Positions 48,308 to 57,307 of a stretch of DNA of 60,528 nt are shown piece by piece; position 1 is the first letter of the stretch; every line of letters begins with the position of its first letter. The stretch covers positions 1 through 60,528 of the forward strand of contig JAPLQY010000082.1 in the NCBI GenBank assembly GCA_026399475.1, given 5' to 3'. A model generated the notes under the pieces. That model was not told the DNA's origin. It saw only the letters and a list, made by a program, of their open reading frames with translations, and ran no database searches. Origin of the DNA: Rhodocyclales bacterium. GTDB taxonomy: Bacteria; Pseudomonadota; Gammaproteobacteria; Burkholderiales; Rhodocyclaceae. Position numbers and translations under genes: made by a program.

Positions 48308-49606
48308 ATGACTGATCGCAAAGCACAAGCTGCCGCCCTGGCCAAGGACTGGGCCGAAAACCCCCGCTGGAAAGGCATCAAGCGTGGATACAGCGCCGAT
48401 GATGTAATCCGCCTGCGTGGTTCCTTCCCCATCGAATACACGCTGGCCCGCCGCGGCGCCGAAAAGCTGTGGGATCTGGTGAACACCACACCCTACGTCA
48501 ACTGCCTCGGCGCCCTCACCGGCGGTCAGGCCATGCAGCAGGTCAAGGCCGGCATCAAGGCCATCTACCTGTCGGGTTGGCAGGTTGCCGCGGACAACAA
48601 TTCCTATGCCGCCATGTACCCGGACCAGTCGCTGTATCCGGTGGACTCGGTACCGAAGGTGGTCGAGCGCATCAACAACACTTTTCGCCGTGCTGATGAA
48701 ATCCAGCATTCAAAGGGCGTCAATGCCGGCGACAAGGGGTTCATCGACTATCACGTACCGATCGTGGCCGATGCCGAAGCAGGTTTCGGCGGCGTGCTGA
48801 ACGCCTTTGAACTGATGAAGGCGATGATTCGTGCCGGTAGCGCGGGCGTGCATTTCGAAGACCAGCTTGCCTCGGTCAAGAAGTGTGGCCACATGGGTGG
48901 CAAGGTGCTGGTGCCGACGCAGGAAGCCGTGCAGAAACTGATTGCCGCGCGCATGGCGGCCGACATCATGGGCACGCCGACCATCATCCTGGCCCGTACA
49001 GATGCGGAAGCCGCTGACCTCGTTACTTCCGATTTTGACGAGAACGACAAACCCTTCATCACTGGCGAACGCACCTCGGAAGGCTTTTACAAGACCAAAA
49101 AAGGTCTCGGACAAGCCATCAGCCGCGGCCTGGCCTACGCACCCTACGCCGACATGGTATGGTGCGAAACTGGCACCCCGGATCTGGCGTTTGCCAAGGC
49201 GTTCGCCGAGGCCATCCGCGCCAAGTTCCCGGGCAAGCTGCTAGCCTACAACTGTTCGCCGTCGTTCAACTGGAAAAAGAATCTCGACGATGCGACTATC
49301 GCCAAGTTCCAGCGCGAACTGGGCGCCATGGGTTACAAGTACCAGTTCATCACGCTGGCCGGTATCCACAACATGTGGTACCACATGTACGATCTGTCGC
49401 AGGACTACATGGCGCGCGGCATGACGGCCTACGTCGAAAAGGTCCAAGAGCCGGAGTTCGCTGCCCGCGACCGCGGCTACACCTTTGTCTCGCACCAACA
49501 GGAAGTTGGCACCGGCTACTTCGACGACGTCACCACTGCAGTCCAGGGTGGCGCGTCATCGGTCACGGCACTCCACGGGTCGACTGAAGAAGAGCAGTTC
49601 CACTAA
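48308..49606 (+). CDS. aceA: Isocitrate lyase
   Basis: It splits isocitrate into succinate and glyoxylate, the first glyoxylate-shunt step. The 432-residue protein has the catalytic [16 protein letters not shown] loop with the essential Cys, [22 protein letters not shown] and [18 protein letters not shown] lies before the ATG at 48308. Regulation is likely through the paired palindromes upstream. A terminator follows at 49632-49665. AceB lies about 2 kb further. Confidence 0.97.
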   Translation: MTDRKAQAAALAKDWAENPRWKGIKRGYSADDVIRLRGSFPIEYTLARRGAEKLWDLVNTTPYVNCLGALTGGQAMQQVKAGIKAIYLSGWQVAADNNSYAAMYPDQSLYPVDSVPKVVERINNTFRRADEIQHSKGVNAGDKGFIDYHVPIVADAEAGFGGVLNAFELMKAMIRAGSAGVHFEDQLASVKKCGHMGGKVLVPTQEAVQKLIAARMAADIMGTPTIILARTDAEAADLVTSDFDENDKPFITGERTSEGFYKTKKGLGQAISRGLAYAPYADMVWCETGTPDLAFAKAFAEAIRAKFPGKLLAYNCSPSFNWKKNLDDATIAKFQRELGAMGYKYQFITLAGIHNMWYHMYDLSQDYMARGMTAYVEKVQEPEFAARDRGYTFVSHQQEVGTGYFDDVTTAVQGGASSVTALHGSTEEEQFH

Positions 49607-49631
49607 GTAGTAATAGGACCGCACTCGCGAT

Positions 49632-49665
49632 AATGCCGCACCGGGAAACCGGTGCGGCATTTTTT
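49632..49665 (+). terminator. Intrinsic terminator of aceA
   Basis: The 13-bp perfect stem AATGCCGCACCGG (49632-49644) pairs with CCGGTGCGGCATT (49649-49661), loop GAAA, followed by TTTTT. It is 25 nt after the stop. Confidence 0.92.
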
Positions 49666-49747
49666 GTGGGTTAGAGTAGTCATGTGATTTGCTTACGAAC
49701 TACCCACGTACATTTTGACCGCTCGACTCCCCAGAAAGATTTCCTCG

Positions 49748-50572
49748 ATGTTGTGGTCGGCACTCCAGATCATTCTGTTGATCTATCTAGGGCTGATGGC
49801 CCTGATCTATTTCAGACAGGCCTCCCTGGTGTTCCTGCCAGAGATCGATCGCAGCTTTCGCGCCAGCCCGGCAGATATTGGTCTACCGTTCACCCCGGTG
49901 AAACTGGCGACCGCCGACGGCGAAAGTCTCGACAGCTGGTTTGTTCCGTCTGACACGAAACGAGGGGCACGCGGTCTGGTGGTCTTCTTTCACGGCAATG
50001 CCGGCAACATTGCTCACCGGCTTGACTACGTCCGCATGTTTCATGATCTGGGCTTGGCAACTTTCATACTTGATTATCGCGGCTATGGCCGAAGCAGCGG
50101 AAGCCCATCGGAGAACGGCATCTATCTTGATGCAGACGCCGCCTGGCTCCACGCCACACATACACTCGGATTTCCCGCTAATCGCATCGTCCTCTTTGGC
50201 GAGTCCTTGGGAGGCGGCGTGGCAGCGCGGCTGGCGACACAGAAACATCCGGCCGCATTGGTGCTGGCCTCGACCTTCACCTCCGTGCCCGACCTGGGAG
50301 CCGAGCTGTATCCCCTTCTGCCGATACGACTGCTCGCCCACATTCGATATGACACCCTGACGAACCTATCGCAGGTTGCCTGCCCGGTACTGGTGATCCA
50401 CAGCCGTAATGACGAGATCATTCCCTTCGCCCATGGCCGGCGCCTTTTCGAAGGCGCCCACAAACCGAAACAGTTTCTAGAGATTGAGGGTGGCCACAAT
50501 GACGGCTTTGTCTTTGGCAGAGGTGAATGGATACGGAAACTCGACGAATTTATGCAGCAGGCCTTGCCATGA
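49748..50572 (+). CDS. Membrane-anchored alpha/beta hydrolase
   Basis: The 274-residue serine hydrolase of the Bem46/ABHD-type begins with a membrane helix (ALQIILLIYLGLMALIYF) and has the oxyanion HGNAGN, nucleophile GESLGGGV, and the Asp/His of VIHSRNDEIIPFAHG and EGGHNDGF. The triad is complete. ATG at 49748 is chosen over a TTG at 49715. The substrate is unknown. It is convergent with the LysR gene. Confidence 0.88.
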   Translation: MLWSALQIILLIYLGLMALIYFRQASLVFLPEIDRSFRASPADIGLPFTPVKLATADGESLDSWFVPSDTKRGARGLVVFFHGNAGNIAHRLDYVRMFHDLGLATFILDYRGYGRSSGSPSENGIYLDADAAWLHATHTLGFPANRIVLFGESLGGGVAARLATQKHPAALVLASTFTSVPDLGAELYPLLPIRLLAHIRYDTLTNLSQVACPVLVIHSRNDEIIPFAHGRRLFEGAHKPKQFLEIEGGHNDGFVFGRGEWIRKLDEFMQQALP

Positions 50573-50597
50573 CGCGCGATCATCCGCCCTCCAAAAT

Positions 50598-51503
50598 TCA
50601 GCCCCCTGCTGCCGCTGCCCAATAGGCTGGCTTGCGCCACGTCGCCTTGAGCAAATCGATGAACAACCTAACGCGCAGGGGCAAATGCCGACGCTGCGGC
50701 ACCACGGCGTGAATTCCTACGGGTGGCGCTGCGAATTCGTCAAGTATCGTCACAAGTCGTCCCGCGGCAATATCTGCACCCACTTCCCAGAGCGAGCGCC
50801 AAGCCAGCCCCTTGCCTGCCAGCGCCCAATCGTGCAACACAGCGCCATCGTTGCACTCGAAGCTGCCGCTCACCTTTATCACCCGCACTTCGTCCTCTAC
50901 ACGGAGCGTCCAGCCGCGTTGCTGACGCAGCGACAAGCAGTTGTGCTCGACCAGAAAAGTCGGTGCCGGCGGCACGCCGAATTTCGCAATGTAATCCGGG
51001 CTGGCAACAACCACGCGCTGCATTTCGCCAAGCCGGATGCTGATCAGCGATGAATCCGCCAGATCACCGATACGGATGGCGCAATCGACGTTCTCATCGA
51101 CCAGATCGACGAGCCGGTCGGACAGGTCGAGCCTCACCGTCACATCCGGATTTCCTTCGACGAACCTCGTCAGCAACGGCGCCACGTGGCGCCGTCCAAA
51201 CCCGGCCGGAGCGGATACCTTCAAATGGCCACCGGGACGAATGCCGCCCAGACTCACCGCGCCTTCCGCATCCGCCAATTCGCGCAGGATACGTTGGCAA
51301 TCCTCAAGGAAGGCCGCACCCTCGAAGGTGAGCGAGATTCGTCGCGTCGTGCGCAACAGCAGTTTGACTCCCAGGCGCTCTTCCAGCGCATCCAGACGCC
51401 GGCCGATGATGGCTGGGGTGACCCCTTCGGCACGCGCAGTTGCCGACATGCTGCCGCGACTTGCGACACCAACAAAGGCAGAAATCTGCTTGAACTGATC
51501 CAT
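50598..51503 (-). CDS. LysR-family transcriptional regulator
   Basis: The 301-residue regulator has an N-terminal winged helix (FVGVASRGSMSATARAEGVTPAIIGRRLDALEERLGVKLLLRTTRRISLTFEG) and a C-terminal effector domain (GHLKVSAPAGFGRRHVAPLL...). It is divergent from aceB with a TAATCAATTGATTA palindrome between, so it probably controls aceB, itself, or both. The effector is unknown. LysR beside malate synthase is a plausible acetate or glyoxylate sensor. Confidence 0.9.
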   Translation of the reverse strand: MDQFKQISAFVGVASRGSMSATARAEGVTPAIIGRRLDALEERLGVKLLLRTTRRISLTFEGAAFLEDCQRILRELADAEGAVSLGGIRPGGHLKVSAPAGFGRRHVAPLLTRFVEGNPDVTVRLDLSDRLVDLVDENVDCAIRIGDLADSSLISIRLGEMQRVVVASPDYIAKFGVPPAPTFLVEHNCLSLRQQRGWTLRVEDEVRVIKVSGSFECNDGAVLHDWALAGKGLAWRSLWEVGADIAAGRLVTILDEFAAPPVGIHAVVPQRRHLPLRVRLFIDLLKATWRKPAYWAAAAGG

Positions 51504-51520
51504 TCGATACTATTAATCAA

Positions 51521-51534
51521 TAATCAATTGATTA
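51521..51534. promoter_or_regulatory. Palindrome TAATCAATTGATTA between LysR gene and aceB
   Basis: A perfect 14-bp palindrome lies in the 106-nt divergent region, with an extra TTAATCAATA half-site just upstream. It is the most likely LysR-regulator site (inference). Confidence 0.6.
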
Positions 51535-51609
51535 AATCATAGCTTCTATCCTGAAACAGGCAAGAATAGAATTCCATCATCGTCGCACCCCACACCAAGG
51601 AGCCCCTAC

Positions 51610-53202
51610 ATGAACCTGCCTGCCGGTATTCAGATCACCGCCCCCGTCACCGCCGACTATGCAAAGATCCTCACACCCGAAGCCATGGCGCTTGTCGCCA
51701 AGCTGCATCGAGCCTTCGAGCCTCGCCGCCAGGAACTGCTCAAGGCCCGCATCGAACGACAGGCACGCATCGATGGCGGCGAAATGCCGGATTTCCTGCC
51801 CGAAACAAAGCACATCCGCGACGGCGACTGGAAGATTGCACCCTTGCCCAAGGCACTTGAACGCCGCCATACCGAAATCACGGGCCCGGTCGAAGCCAAG
51901 ATGGTCATCAACGCCTACAACTCCGGCGCGGACAGCTACATGACCGATTTCGAGGATTCCAACAGCCCGAAGTGGGACAACCTGATTCAGGGCCAGATCA
52001 ATCTCTACAAGGCCATCCGCCTCGAACTGAGCTTCAAGAACGAGGCCGGCAAGGAATACAGGCTCAATGACAAGATCGCCACCCTGCAGGTGCGTCCGCG
52101 CGGCTGGCATCTCGACGAAAAGCACGTGCTGATCGACGGCCAGCGCGTCTCCGGCGGCATTTTCGATTTCGCGCTATTCCTGTTCCACAACGCCAAGGAG
52201 CAAATCGCCCGCGGGGCTGGTCCCTTCTTCTACGTGCCGAAGATGGAAAGCCATCTTGAAGCGCGCCTGTGGAATGACATTTTTATCATGGCGCAGAACG
52301 AGATCGGCCTGCCGCAGGGCGCCATCAAGGCCACCGTGCTGATCGAAACGATACTGGCCACCTTCGAGCTCGAAGAAATCCTTTACGAACTGCGTGAGCA
52401 CAGTGCCGGCCTTAACGCGGGACGCTGGGACTACATCTTCTCCTGCATCAAGAAGTTCAAACGCAACAAGGATTTCTGCCTCGCCAATCGCGGCGCCATC
52501 ACCATGGAAGTACCCTTCATGCGCAGCTACGCGCTGGCGCTGGTCAAAGCATGCCACAAGCGCGGCGCCCCAGCGATGGGCGGCATGAGCGCGCTGATCC
52601 CGATCAAGAACGACCCGGTGGCCAACGAGAGGGCGCTGGCCGGCATTCGTCACGACAAGACCCGCGATGCCAACGACGGCTTCGACGGCGGCTGGGTGGC
52701 GCACCCTGGGCTGGTGCCGATCGCCGCCGAGGAGTTCAAGAAAGTGCTGGGCGAGCGCCCCAACCAGTGGGAAAAACAGCGCGACGAAAACTTCGGCCCC
52801 AAGGACTGGCTCAACTTCCAGCCCGAGCAGCCTATCACCGAGGCTGGAGTGCGCAACAACATCAACGTCGGCATCCATTACCTAGGCAGTTGGCTCGCCG
52901 GCAACGGCTGCGTGCCCATCCACAACCTGATGGAAGACGCCGCCACGGCGGAGATCAGCCGCTCGCAGGTGTGGCAGTGGGTAGTCAGTCCCAAGGGCAA
53001 GCTGGATGACGGCCGCAAGGTCACCGCCGACATGGTCCGCGCCATCATTCCCGAGGAACTGGCAAAGGTGAAGGCCACCGTCACCGCCCAGGGTGAAAAG
53101 ACCGAGACCTACGACCAAGCGGCAAAGATCTTCGAGGAAATGTCGCTGGCCGATAACTACCCCGAGTTCCTCACACTGCCTCTGTACGAAGCAATGGAGT
53201 GA
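51610..53202 (+). CDS. aceB: Malate synthase A
   Basis: It condenses glyoxylate with acetyl-CoA to malate. The 530-residue enzyme has DFEDSNSPKWDNLIQGQINLYKAI, LQVRPRGWHLDEKHVL, YVPKMESHLEARLWND, IKATVLIETILATFELEEILYELREHSAGLNAGRWDYIFSCIKKF and GGMSALIPIKNDP. The catalytic Arg, Asp and Glu segments are present. It lies downstream of the LysR gene, which probably controls it, and completes the glyoxylate shunt with aceA. Confidence 0.97.
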   Translation: MNLPAGIQITAPVTADYAKILTPEAMALVAKLHRAFEPRRQELLKARIERQARIDGGEMPDFLPETKHIRDGDWKIAPLPKALERRHTEITGPVEAKMVINAYNSGADSYMTDFEDSNSPKWDNLIQGQINLYKAIRLELSFKNEAGKEYRLNDKIATLQVRPRGWHLDEKHVLIDGQRVSGGIFDFALFLFHNAKEQIARGAGPFFYVPKMESHLEARLWNDIFIMAQNEIGLPQGAIKATVLIETILATFELEEILYELREHSAGLNAGRWDYIFSCIKKFKRNKDFCLANRGAITMEVPFMRSYALALVKACHKRGAPAMGGMSALIPIKNDPVANERALAGIRHDKTRDANDGFDGGWVAHPGLVPIAAEEFKKVLGERPNQWEKQRDENFGPKDWLNFQPEQPITEAGVRNNINVGIHYLGSWLAGNGCVPIHNLMEDAATAEISRSQVWQWVVSPKGKLDDGRKVTADMVRAIIPEELAKVKATVTAQGEKTETYDQAAKIFEEMSLADNYPEFLTLPLYEAME

Positions 53203-53581
53203 AAAGTCGGCGCTGACGATACGGCGCGCGGGTTTCTCCCGCGCCGCTTTCGTTTGCCCATGCCGGAAATTAGCCACCGGACCCCAATCCGGCCGGCGCC
53301 CAAACGCCTACCCCGACTAGCCCGGGTAGATACCAATATCATATTAGCAAAATCTAAAAAAGACTTGATCGATCGATCAATCACAATTTTCTTTTTCGAA
53401 CGAGGCACGGTCTGTGATAATCACCCTATAAGCAATAGTGACGCTAGCATGACGTCACATTCGGGGAGATAGGCGAAGCGTGGGCTGACACAGATTGAAT
53501 CTGCGCACTCCTTGCCATTTCCATTGACTCAAAAACAAACGTCTCGCCTATCCCGGCTGACGACAATTTTGGATTTGAACA
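53203..53581. other. Intergenic region upstream of the multiheme cytochrome
   Basis: These 379 nt hold no credible gene. An imperfect CGGCGCGCGGG/CCCGCGCCG hairpin (53222-53245) may end aceB. TTGATCGATCGATCAA (53365-53380) and TGACGTCA (about 53451-53458) are perfect palindromes. GATAGGCGA near 53468 has its complement TCGCCTATC near 53546, allowing a long-range stem. Confidence 0.6.
53365..53380. promoter_or_regulatory. Palindrome TTGATCGATCGATCAA
   Basis: This perfect 16-bp palindrome lies 200 nt upstream of the multiheme cytochrome gene in an AT-rich setting. It resembles Crp/Fnr-type sites but with a 6-nt centre instead of the Fnr 4-nt centre. The regulator is unknown. Confidence 0.55.
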
Positions 53582-55279
53582 ATGGCGGACGAAAACAAAT
53601 GCAGTGAAGCCAAGCAGGGTTTTATCGATTCCCTGCTCAACCCACCAAAATGCTCGATGCTGCGCATGATCGTCATTGGCATACTGGGCGGCGTGATCAT
53701 TTGGGGCGGCCTCAACATGGGCATGGAGTACACCAACCGCTCCGACTTCTGCATGTCCTGCCATGAAATGACGATTCCCTTCGAGGAACTGAAGAAGACC
53801 GTCCACTACAAGAACCGCAGCGGCACCACGGTGCAATGCGCCGACTGCCACGTGGCCAGCAGCAAGACGCCCACCGACTACATCTTCAAGTCCTTCCAGA
53901 AACTGATGGCGGCGCGCGACGTCATCGGCCACATCAAGGGCACCCTCGACACGCCGGAGAAATATGAGGAACACCGACTGGTCATGGCTGAGCGCGTCTG
54001 GGAGCGGATGAAAGATCGCGATTCGAAGGAGTGCCGCAACTGCCACGACTTCAAGACCATGGACCCGGCGAAGCAGAAAGATCGGTCGGTGACCAAACAC
54101 GAAGGCGCCATAGAGGACGGCAAGACCTGTATCGACTGCCACAAAGGCATCGCGCACAAGGCTGTTCATCTGAAGCAGGACAAGGCGAAAGGACAGCAAG
54201 CTGCCGCGCCGGCGCCGGAACCCGCTGCTCCAGCCAAACCCGAGGAGAAGCCCGCCACGACCGCCGCAGCGGCAGCGCCTGCCGTGGCAGCGGCGGCCAC
54301 TGCGATGAGCACTGCCATGAATGCCGCGGCAACCGTCGGAGCGACTGCAGCGGCAACTGCAGCGACTACGGCGGCGGCGGTTGCTGGCCAGGCCAAGCCG
54401 ACGAAGACTGAAGCCGCAGCCAGCACCATCACGGCCGTCGACTGGAGTAAGGTGCCGACGCGCCAGATCAAGGTGTTCTATCCCGGCCAGGCAGGCCTGG
54501 AATGGATCATGAACAAGGCAGACCATTCCTCCGCCGCGGACATCGTCGAAAAAAAGCGCGCCTGCGCCAAGTGTCACGAAGGCGACGCCAACGAGGTCGG
54601 CACAGCCATCGTGACGGGCAAGCCGGTCGGCGTTTCGAAGACCGTTATGGAGCCGAACCCGCCGGCAGGCAAGGTGGGATTCATTCCCATGACCTTCCAG
54701 GCCACCCATGACGACAGCAAGATCTACTTCCGCTTCGAATGGGTACCGCCGAAGAATAGCGACAAGAAGCTCGACCCGAAGAACGAAGTCAAGCTCACAA
54801 TGATGTTCGACGGGGGCGGCACGGTCGACGGCAGCGAACTGAACGGCTGCTGGGCCACTTGCCACGTTGATCTGCGCACCATGAAGGATGCCAAGGACGA
54901 CAAGAAGACGAAATACATCACCGGTGCCGATCTGGCCGGCGGCAAGTTCATGGACCTGATCCAGTTCCGCAGCGGCAAGGGCCAGGGCCCGGTCGACGGC
55001 TGGGTCGACAGCGAGCGGCACATGGACGGCGGCAAGAGCGGGCTCAAGGCCGAAGGCAAAAAGGAAGGCAACAAGTGGGTCGTGATCTTCGAGCGCAGCA
55101 AGGCCGGCGGCGGCAAGGGTGACCATGCCATTACCGCCGATAAGGTGTATAACTTCGGCTTCGCGCTGCACGAGGACTACACCAATGCCCGCTTCCATTA
55201 TGTTTCGCTGGGCTATCAGTTCGGCCTCGACAAACCCAGCCCGGGCGTGAAGAACTATATCGATGTACAGAAGCAATAA
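53582..55279 (+). CDS. NapC/NirT-type multiheme cytochrome fused to an ethylbenzene-dehydrogenase-like haem domain
   Basis: The 565-residue protein has a membrane helix at about 27-46, then a NapC/NirT domain with four CxxCH sites: CMSCH (57-61, followed by Met), CADCH (86-90), CRNCH (151-155) and CIDCH (183-187). Residues of about 200-285 are a long Ala/Pro/Lys linker. A C-terminal domain of about 290-565 follows, with CAKCH (328-332) and CWATCH (423-428, three residues between cysteines). Its pattern resembles the haem-binding subunit of ethylbenzene and related dehydrogenases. It is probably a periplasm-facing quinol-linked cytochrome passing electrons to or from FccAB, encoded next. The fusion is unusual. 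Confidence 0.85.
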   Translation: MADENKCSEAKQGFIDSLLNPPKCSMLRMIVIGILGGVIIWGGLNMGMEYTNRSDFCMSCHEMTIPFEELKKTVHYKNRSGTTVQCADCHVASSKTPTDYIFKSFQKLMAARDVIGHIKGTLDTPEKYEEHRLVMAERVWERMKDRDSKECRNCHDFKTMDPAKQKDRSVTKHEGAIEDGKTCIDCHKGIAHKAVHLKQDKAKGQQAAAPAPEPAAPAKPEEKPATTAAAAAPAVAAAATAMSTAMNAAATVGATAAATAATTAAAVAGQAKPTKTEAAASTITAVDWSKVPTRQIKVFYPGQAGLEWIMNKADHSSAADIVEKKRACAKCHEGDANEVGTAIVTGKPVGVSKTVMEPNPPAGKVGFIPMTFQATHDDSKIYFRFEWVPPKNSDKKLDPKNEVKLTMMFDGGGTVDGSELNGCWATCHVDLRTMKDAKDDKKTKYITGADLAGGKFMDLIQFRSGKGQGPVDGWVDSERHMDGGKSGLKAEGKKEGNKWVVIFERSKAGGGKGDHAITADKVYNFGFALHEDYTNARFHYVSLGYQFGLDKPSPGVKNYIDVQKQ

Positions 55280-55327
55280 ACTCGTATCACGTGCAGCATT
55301 TTCTTCAATAAGAAGGAGGAGGCAATA

Positions 55328-55906
55328 ATGACGATGAAGTGGAAAGGATGGGCGCTGGCCACCGGTGCCCTGGCGTTTTCGGCAGCGGCAATGGCTGCGC
55401 CGCCCAGCGCCGAGATGATCTCGTTCGCCTGCGCCGGTTGTCACGGCACCAATGGCGGCAGCGCGGGCCTGACGATGCCCAGCCTGGCCAGCCAGTCAAA
55501 GCCGGCAATCGTCGACGCGATGAAGAAATTCAAGAGCGGCGAGCGTCCTTCCACCGTGATGGGTCGCCTGGCGAAGGGCTACACCGACGCTGATTTCGAT
55601 GCGATGGCAACGTTCTTCTCCAAGCAGAAGTTCCACCCGACCACGCAGGCCCTCAATGCGGCCAAGGTCAAGAAGGGTGCCGAGCTGCAGGAGGCCAATT
55701 GCTCACGCTGCCATCTTGAAGACGGCAAGGAAGGCAAGGACGATACGCCGACTATGGCCAGCCAGTGGCTCCCGTATCTGCAGATGCAGATGGACTTGTA
55801 CCAGTCCGGCGCACGCAAGATGCCGGAGAAGATGGCTGAAAAGGTTAAGCCGCTGTCCAAGGAAGACCTGGAAGCGCTGCTCCACTTCTACGCCAGCGTG
55901 AAATAA
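55328..55906 (+). CDS. fccA: Diheme cytochrome c, sulfide-dehydrogenase subunit-like
   Basis: The 192-residue protein has a signal peptide ending near AMAAPP, then two class-I c-type modules with CAGCH (about residue 35-39) and CSRCH (about 125-129). The distal ligands are Met residues. Spacing and the neighbouring FccB suggest it is the electron-accepting cytochrome subunit of flavocytochrome c. GGAGGAGG precedes the ATG. fccB follows after 13 nt. Confidence 0.87.
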   Translation: MTMKWKGWALATGALAFSAAAMAAPPSAEMISFACAGCHGTNGGSAGLTMPSLASQSKPAIVDAMKKFKSGERPSTVMGRLAKGYTDADFDAMATFFSKQKFHPTTQALNAAKVKKGAELQEANCSRCHLEDGKEGKDDTPTMASQWLPYLQMQMDLYQSGARKMPEKMAEKVKPLSKEDLEALLHFYASVK

Positions 55907-55919
55907 GGGAGAACATGAC

Positions 55920-57215
55920 ATGACACTGGATCGCAGAAGTTTTCTGAAACTGGTTGGCGCCGGAGCCGGCGCAGCCGGAGCCGCGGGCCTGCCGATGATC
56001 GGCCGGGCGGCGGAGCTCATGCCCAAAAGTGGGCGCCGCGTAGTCGTGATCGGCGGCGGCTACGGTGGCACCATTGCTGCCAAGTACGTGCGCATGCTGG
56101 ACAAGTCGATCGAAGTGGTAATGATCGAACGGAACAAGCAGTTCGTTTCCTGCCCGTTCAGCAATTTCTACATCGCGGGCCTCACCAACGACTTGAATTC
56201 GCTGACCATCGGCTACGACAAGCTGACGGCGAATCACGGCGTCAAGATGGTCTATGCGGAAGTCACGGATATCGATCCGGCAGCCAAGAAGGTCGTTACC
56301 GACCAGGGCACCCTCGACTATGACCGCCTGATCGTCTCGCCCGGCATCGACTTCCGCACCGAGGAAATCGAGGGCTACAACGCCCAGACCGCCGAAATCT
56401 TTCCGCACGCCTGGAAGGCCGGCGCGCAATCGACCCTGCTGCGCAACCAGCTTCAGTCGATGAAGGATGGCGGCACCGTCATCATCAGCATGCCGCTGAC
56501 GCCCTATCGTTGCCCGCCCGGACCCTATGAGCGTTCCTGCCTGATCGCCCATTACCTGAAGACCCGCAAGCCGAAGTCCAAGCTGATCCTGCTCGACGCC
56601 AATCCCGACGTGGTTTCCAAGAAGCCGCTGTTCACCAAGGCCTGGAGCACCTACTACAAGGACAACTTCCAGTACATCGGCGGCAAGAAGGTCACCAAGG
56701 CCGACACCGGTGCCAAGCTGGTCAGCGTCGAAGGCATCGAGGACTTCAAGGGCGACGTCATCAATCTGATCCCCTCCCAGCGCGCTGGCGATATCGCCGT
56801 CAAGGCCGGCCTGGTTGGCGACGACAAAAAATGGTGCCCGGTCGACGCGGTCAGCTTCGAGTCCACCAAACACAAGGGCATCCATGTCATCGGCGACGCC
56901 ACGGCCCTGCCCTCCGATGGACCTCCGATGCCGAAGTCGGGCTACTCGGCAAATTCCCAAGCCAAGGTCTGCGCCATGAACGTGGTCAATCTGCTGAACG
57001 GCAAGGAAACCATCGAGTTCTCGGGCATCAACGTCTGCTACAGCGCCGTCAGCGACCACGAGTCGGTCAGCATCGCACAGGTATTCAAGCTGGAAGGCGG
57101 CAAGATCAAGTCCAGCGCGACGGCGATTTCGCCTGCCGACTTCTCGCTCGGCAAGGCTGAGCACGCTTATGGCGAAAGCTGGCTGAAGAACATCCTGACC
57201 GAAATGTCGACCTGA
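55920..57215 (+). CDS. fccB: Flavocytochrome c sulfide dehydrogenase flavoprotein subunit
   Basis: This periplasmic enzyme oxidises sulfide and transfers electrons to cytochrome c. The 431-residue precursor has a twin-arginine signal (RRSFLKLVGAGAGAAG). VVVIGGGYGGTIAAKYV is the FAD site. Cys78 in FVSCPFSN matches the covalent FAD cysteine, and Cys198 (TPYRCPPGPYERS) and Cys373 (NVCYSAVSD) match the redox-active pair. After signal removal near residue 36 the numbers become about 42, 161 and 337, exactly as in the Allochromatium enzyme. It is in an operon with fccA, followed by a terminator at 57238-57268. Confidence 0.95.
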   Translation: MTLDRRSFLKLVGAGAGAAGAAGLPMIGRAAELMPKSGRRVVVIGGGYGGTIAAKYVRMLDKSIEVVMIERNKQFVSCPFSNFYIAGLTNDLNSLTIGYDKLTANHGVKMVYAEVTDIDPAAKKVVTDQGTLDYDRLIVSPGIDFRTEEIEGYNAQTAEIFPHAWKAGAQSTLLRNQLQSMKDGGTVIISMPLTPYRCPPGPYERSCLIAHYLKTRKPKSKLILLDANPDVVSKKPLFTKAWSTYYKDNFQYIGGKKVTKADTGAKLVSVEGIEDFKGDVINLIPSQRAGDIAVKAGLVGDDKKWCPVDAVSFESTKHKGIHVIGDATALPSDGPPMPKSGYSANSQAKVCAMNVVNLLNGKETIEFSGINVCYSAVSDHESVSIAQVFKLEGGKIKSSATAISPADFSLGKAEHAYGESWLKNILTEMST

Positions 57216-57237
57216 TCGGTAGCTGTCTGGCAAGGAC

Positions 57238-57268
57238 AAACCCCGCCAATTGGCGGGGTTTGTTTTTT
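57238..57268 (+). terminator. Intrinsic terminator of the fcc operon
   Basis: The 10-bp stem AAACCCCGCC (57238-57247) pairs with GGCGGGGTTT (57252-57261), loop AATT, followed by GTTTTTT. It lies 22 nt after the fccB stop and also faces the end of the convergent cytochrome gene. Confidence 0.9.
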
Positions 57269-57307
57269 GGGCCCACCAAGAGTCGGTACTGGCGGTACGG
57301 CGAGACG

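Noticed and set aside
49715..49747. TTG start of the alpha/beta hydrolase 33 nt upstream
   Set aside because: The ATG at 49748 places the membrane helix at the N-terminus. The TTG has no ribosome site and adds basic residues only.
53365..53380. Fnr box
   Set aside because: The half-sites TTGAT and ATCAA are separated by 6 nt, not the 4 nt of Fnr sites, so only a generic palindrome is reported.
53444..55444. 666-codon open frame on the minus strand opposite the multiheme cytochrome
   Set aside because: It is antisense to a gene with five CxxCH sites and a clear family. Its translation is low-complexity and lacks any recognised motif. High-GC third positions create such shadows.
55845..57239. 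464-codon frame opposite fccB
   Set aside because: It is antisense to an enzyme with FAD and cysteine motifs in register. No own motifs.
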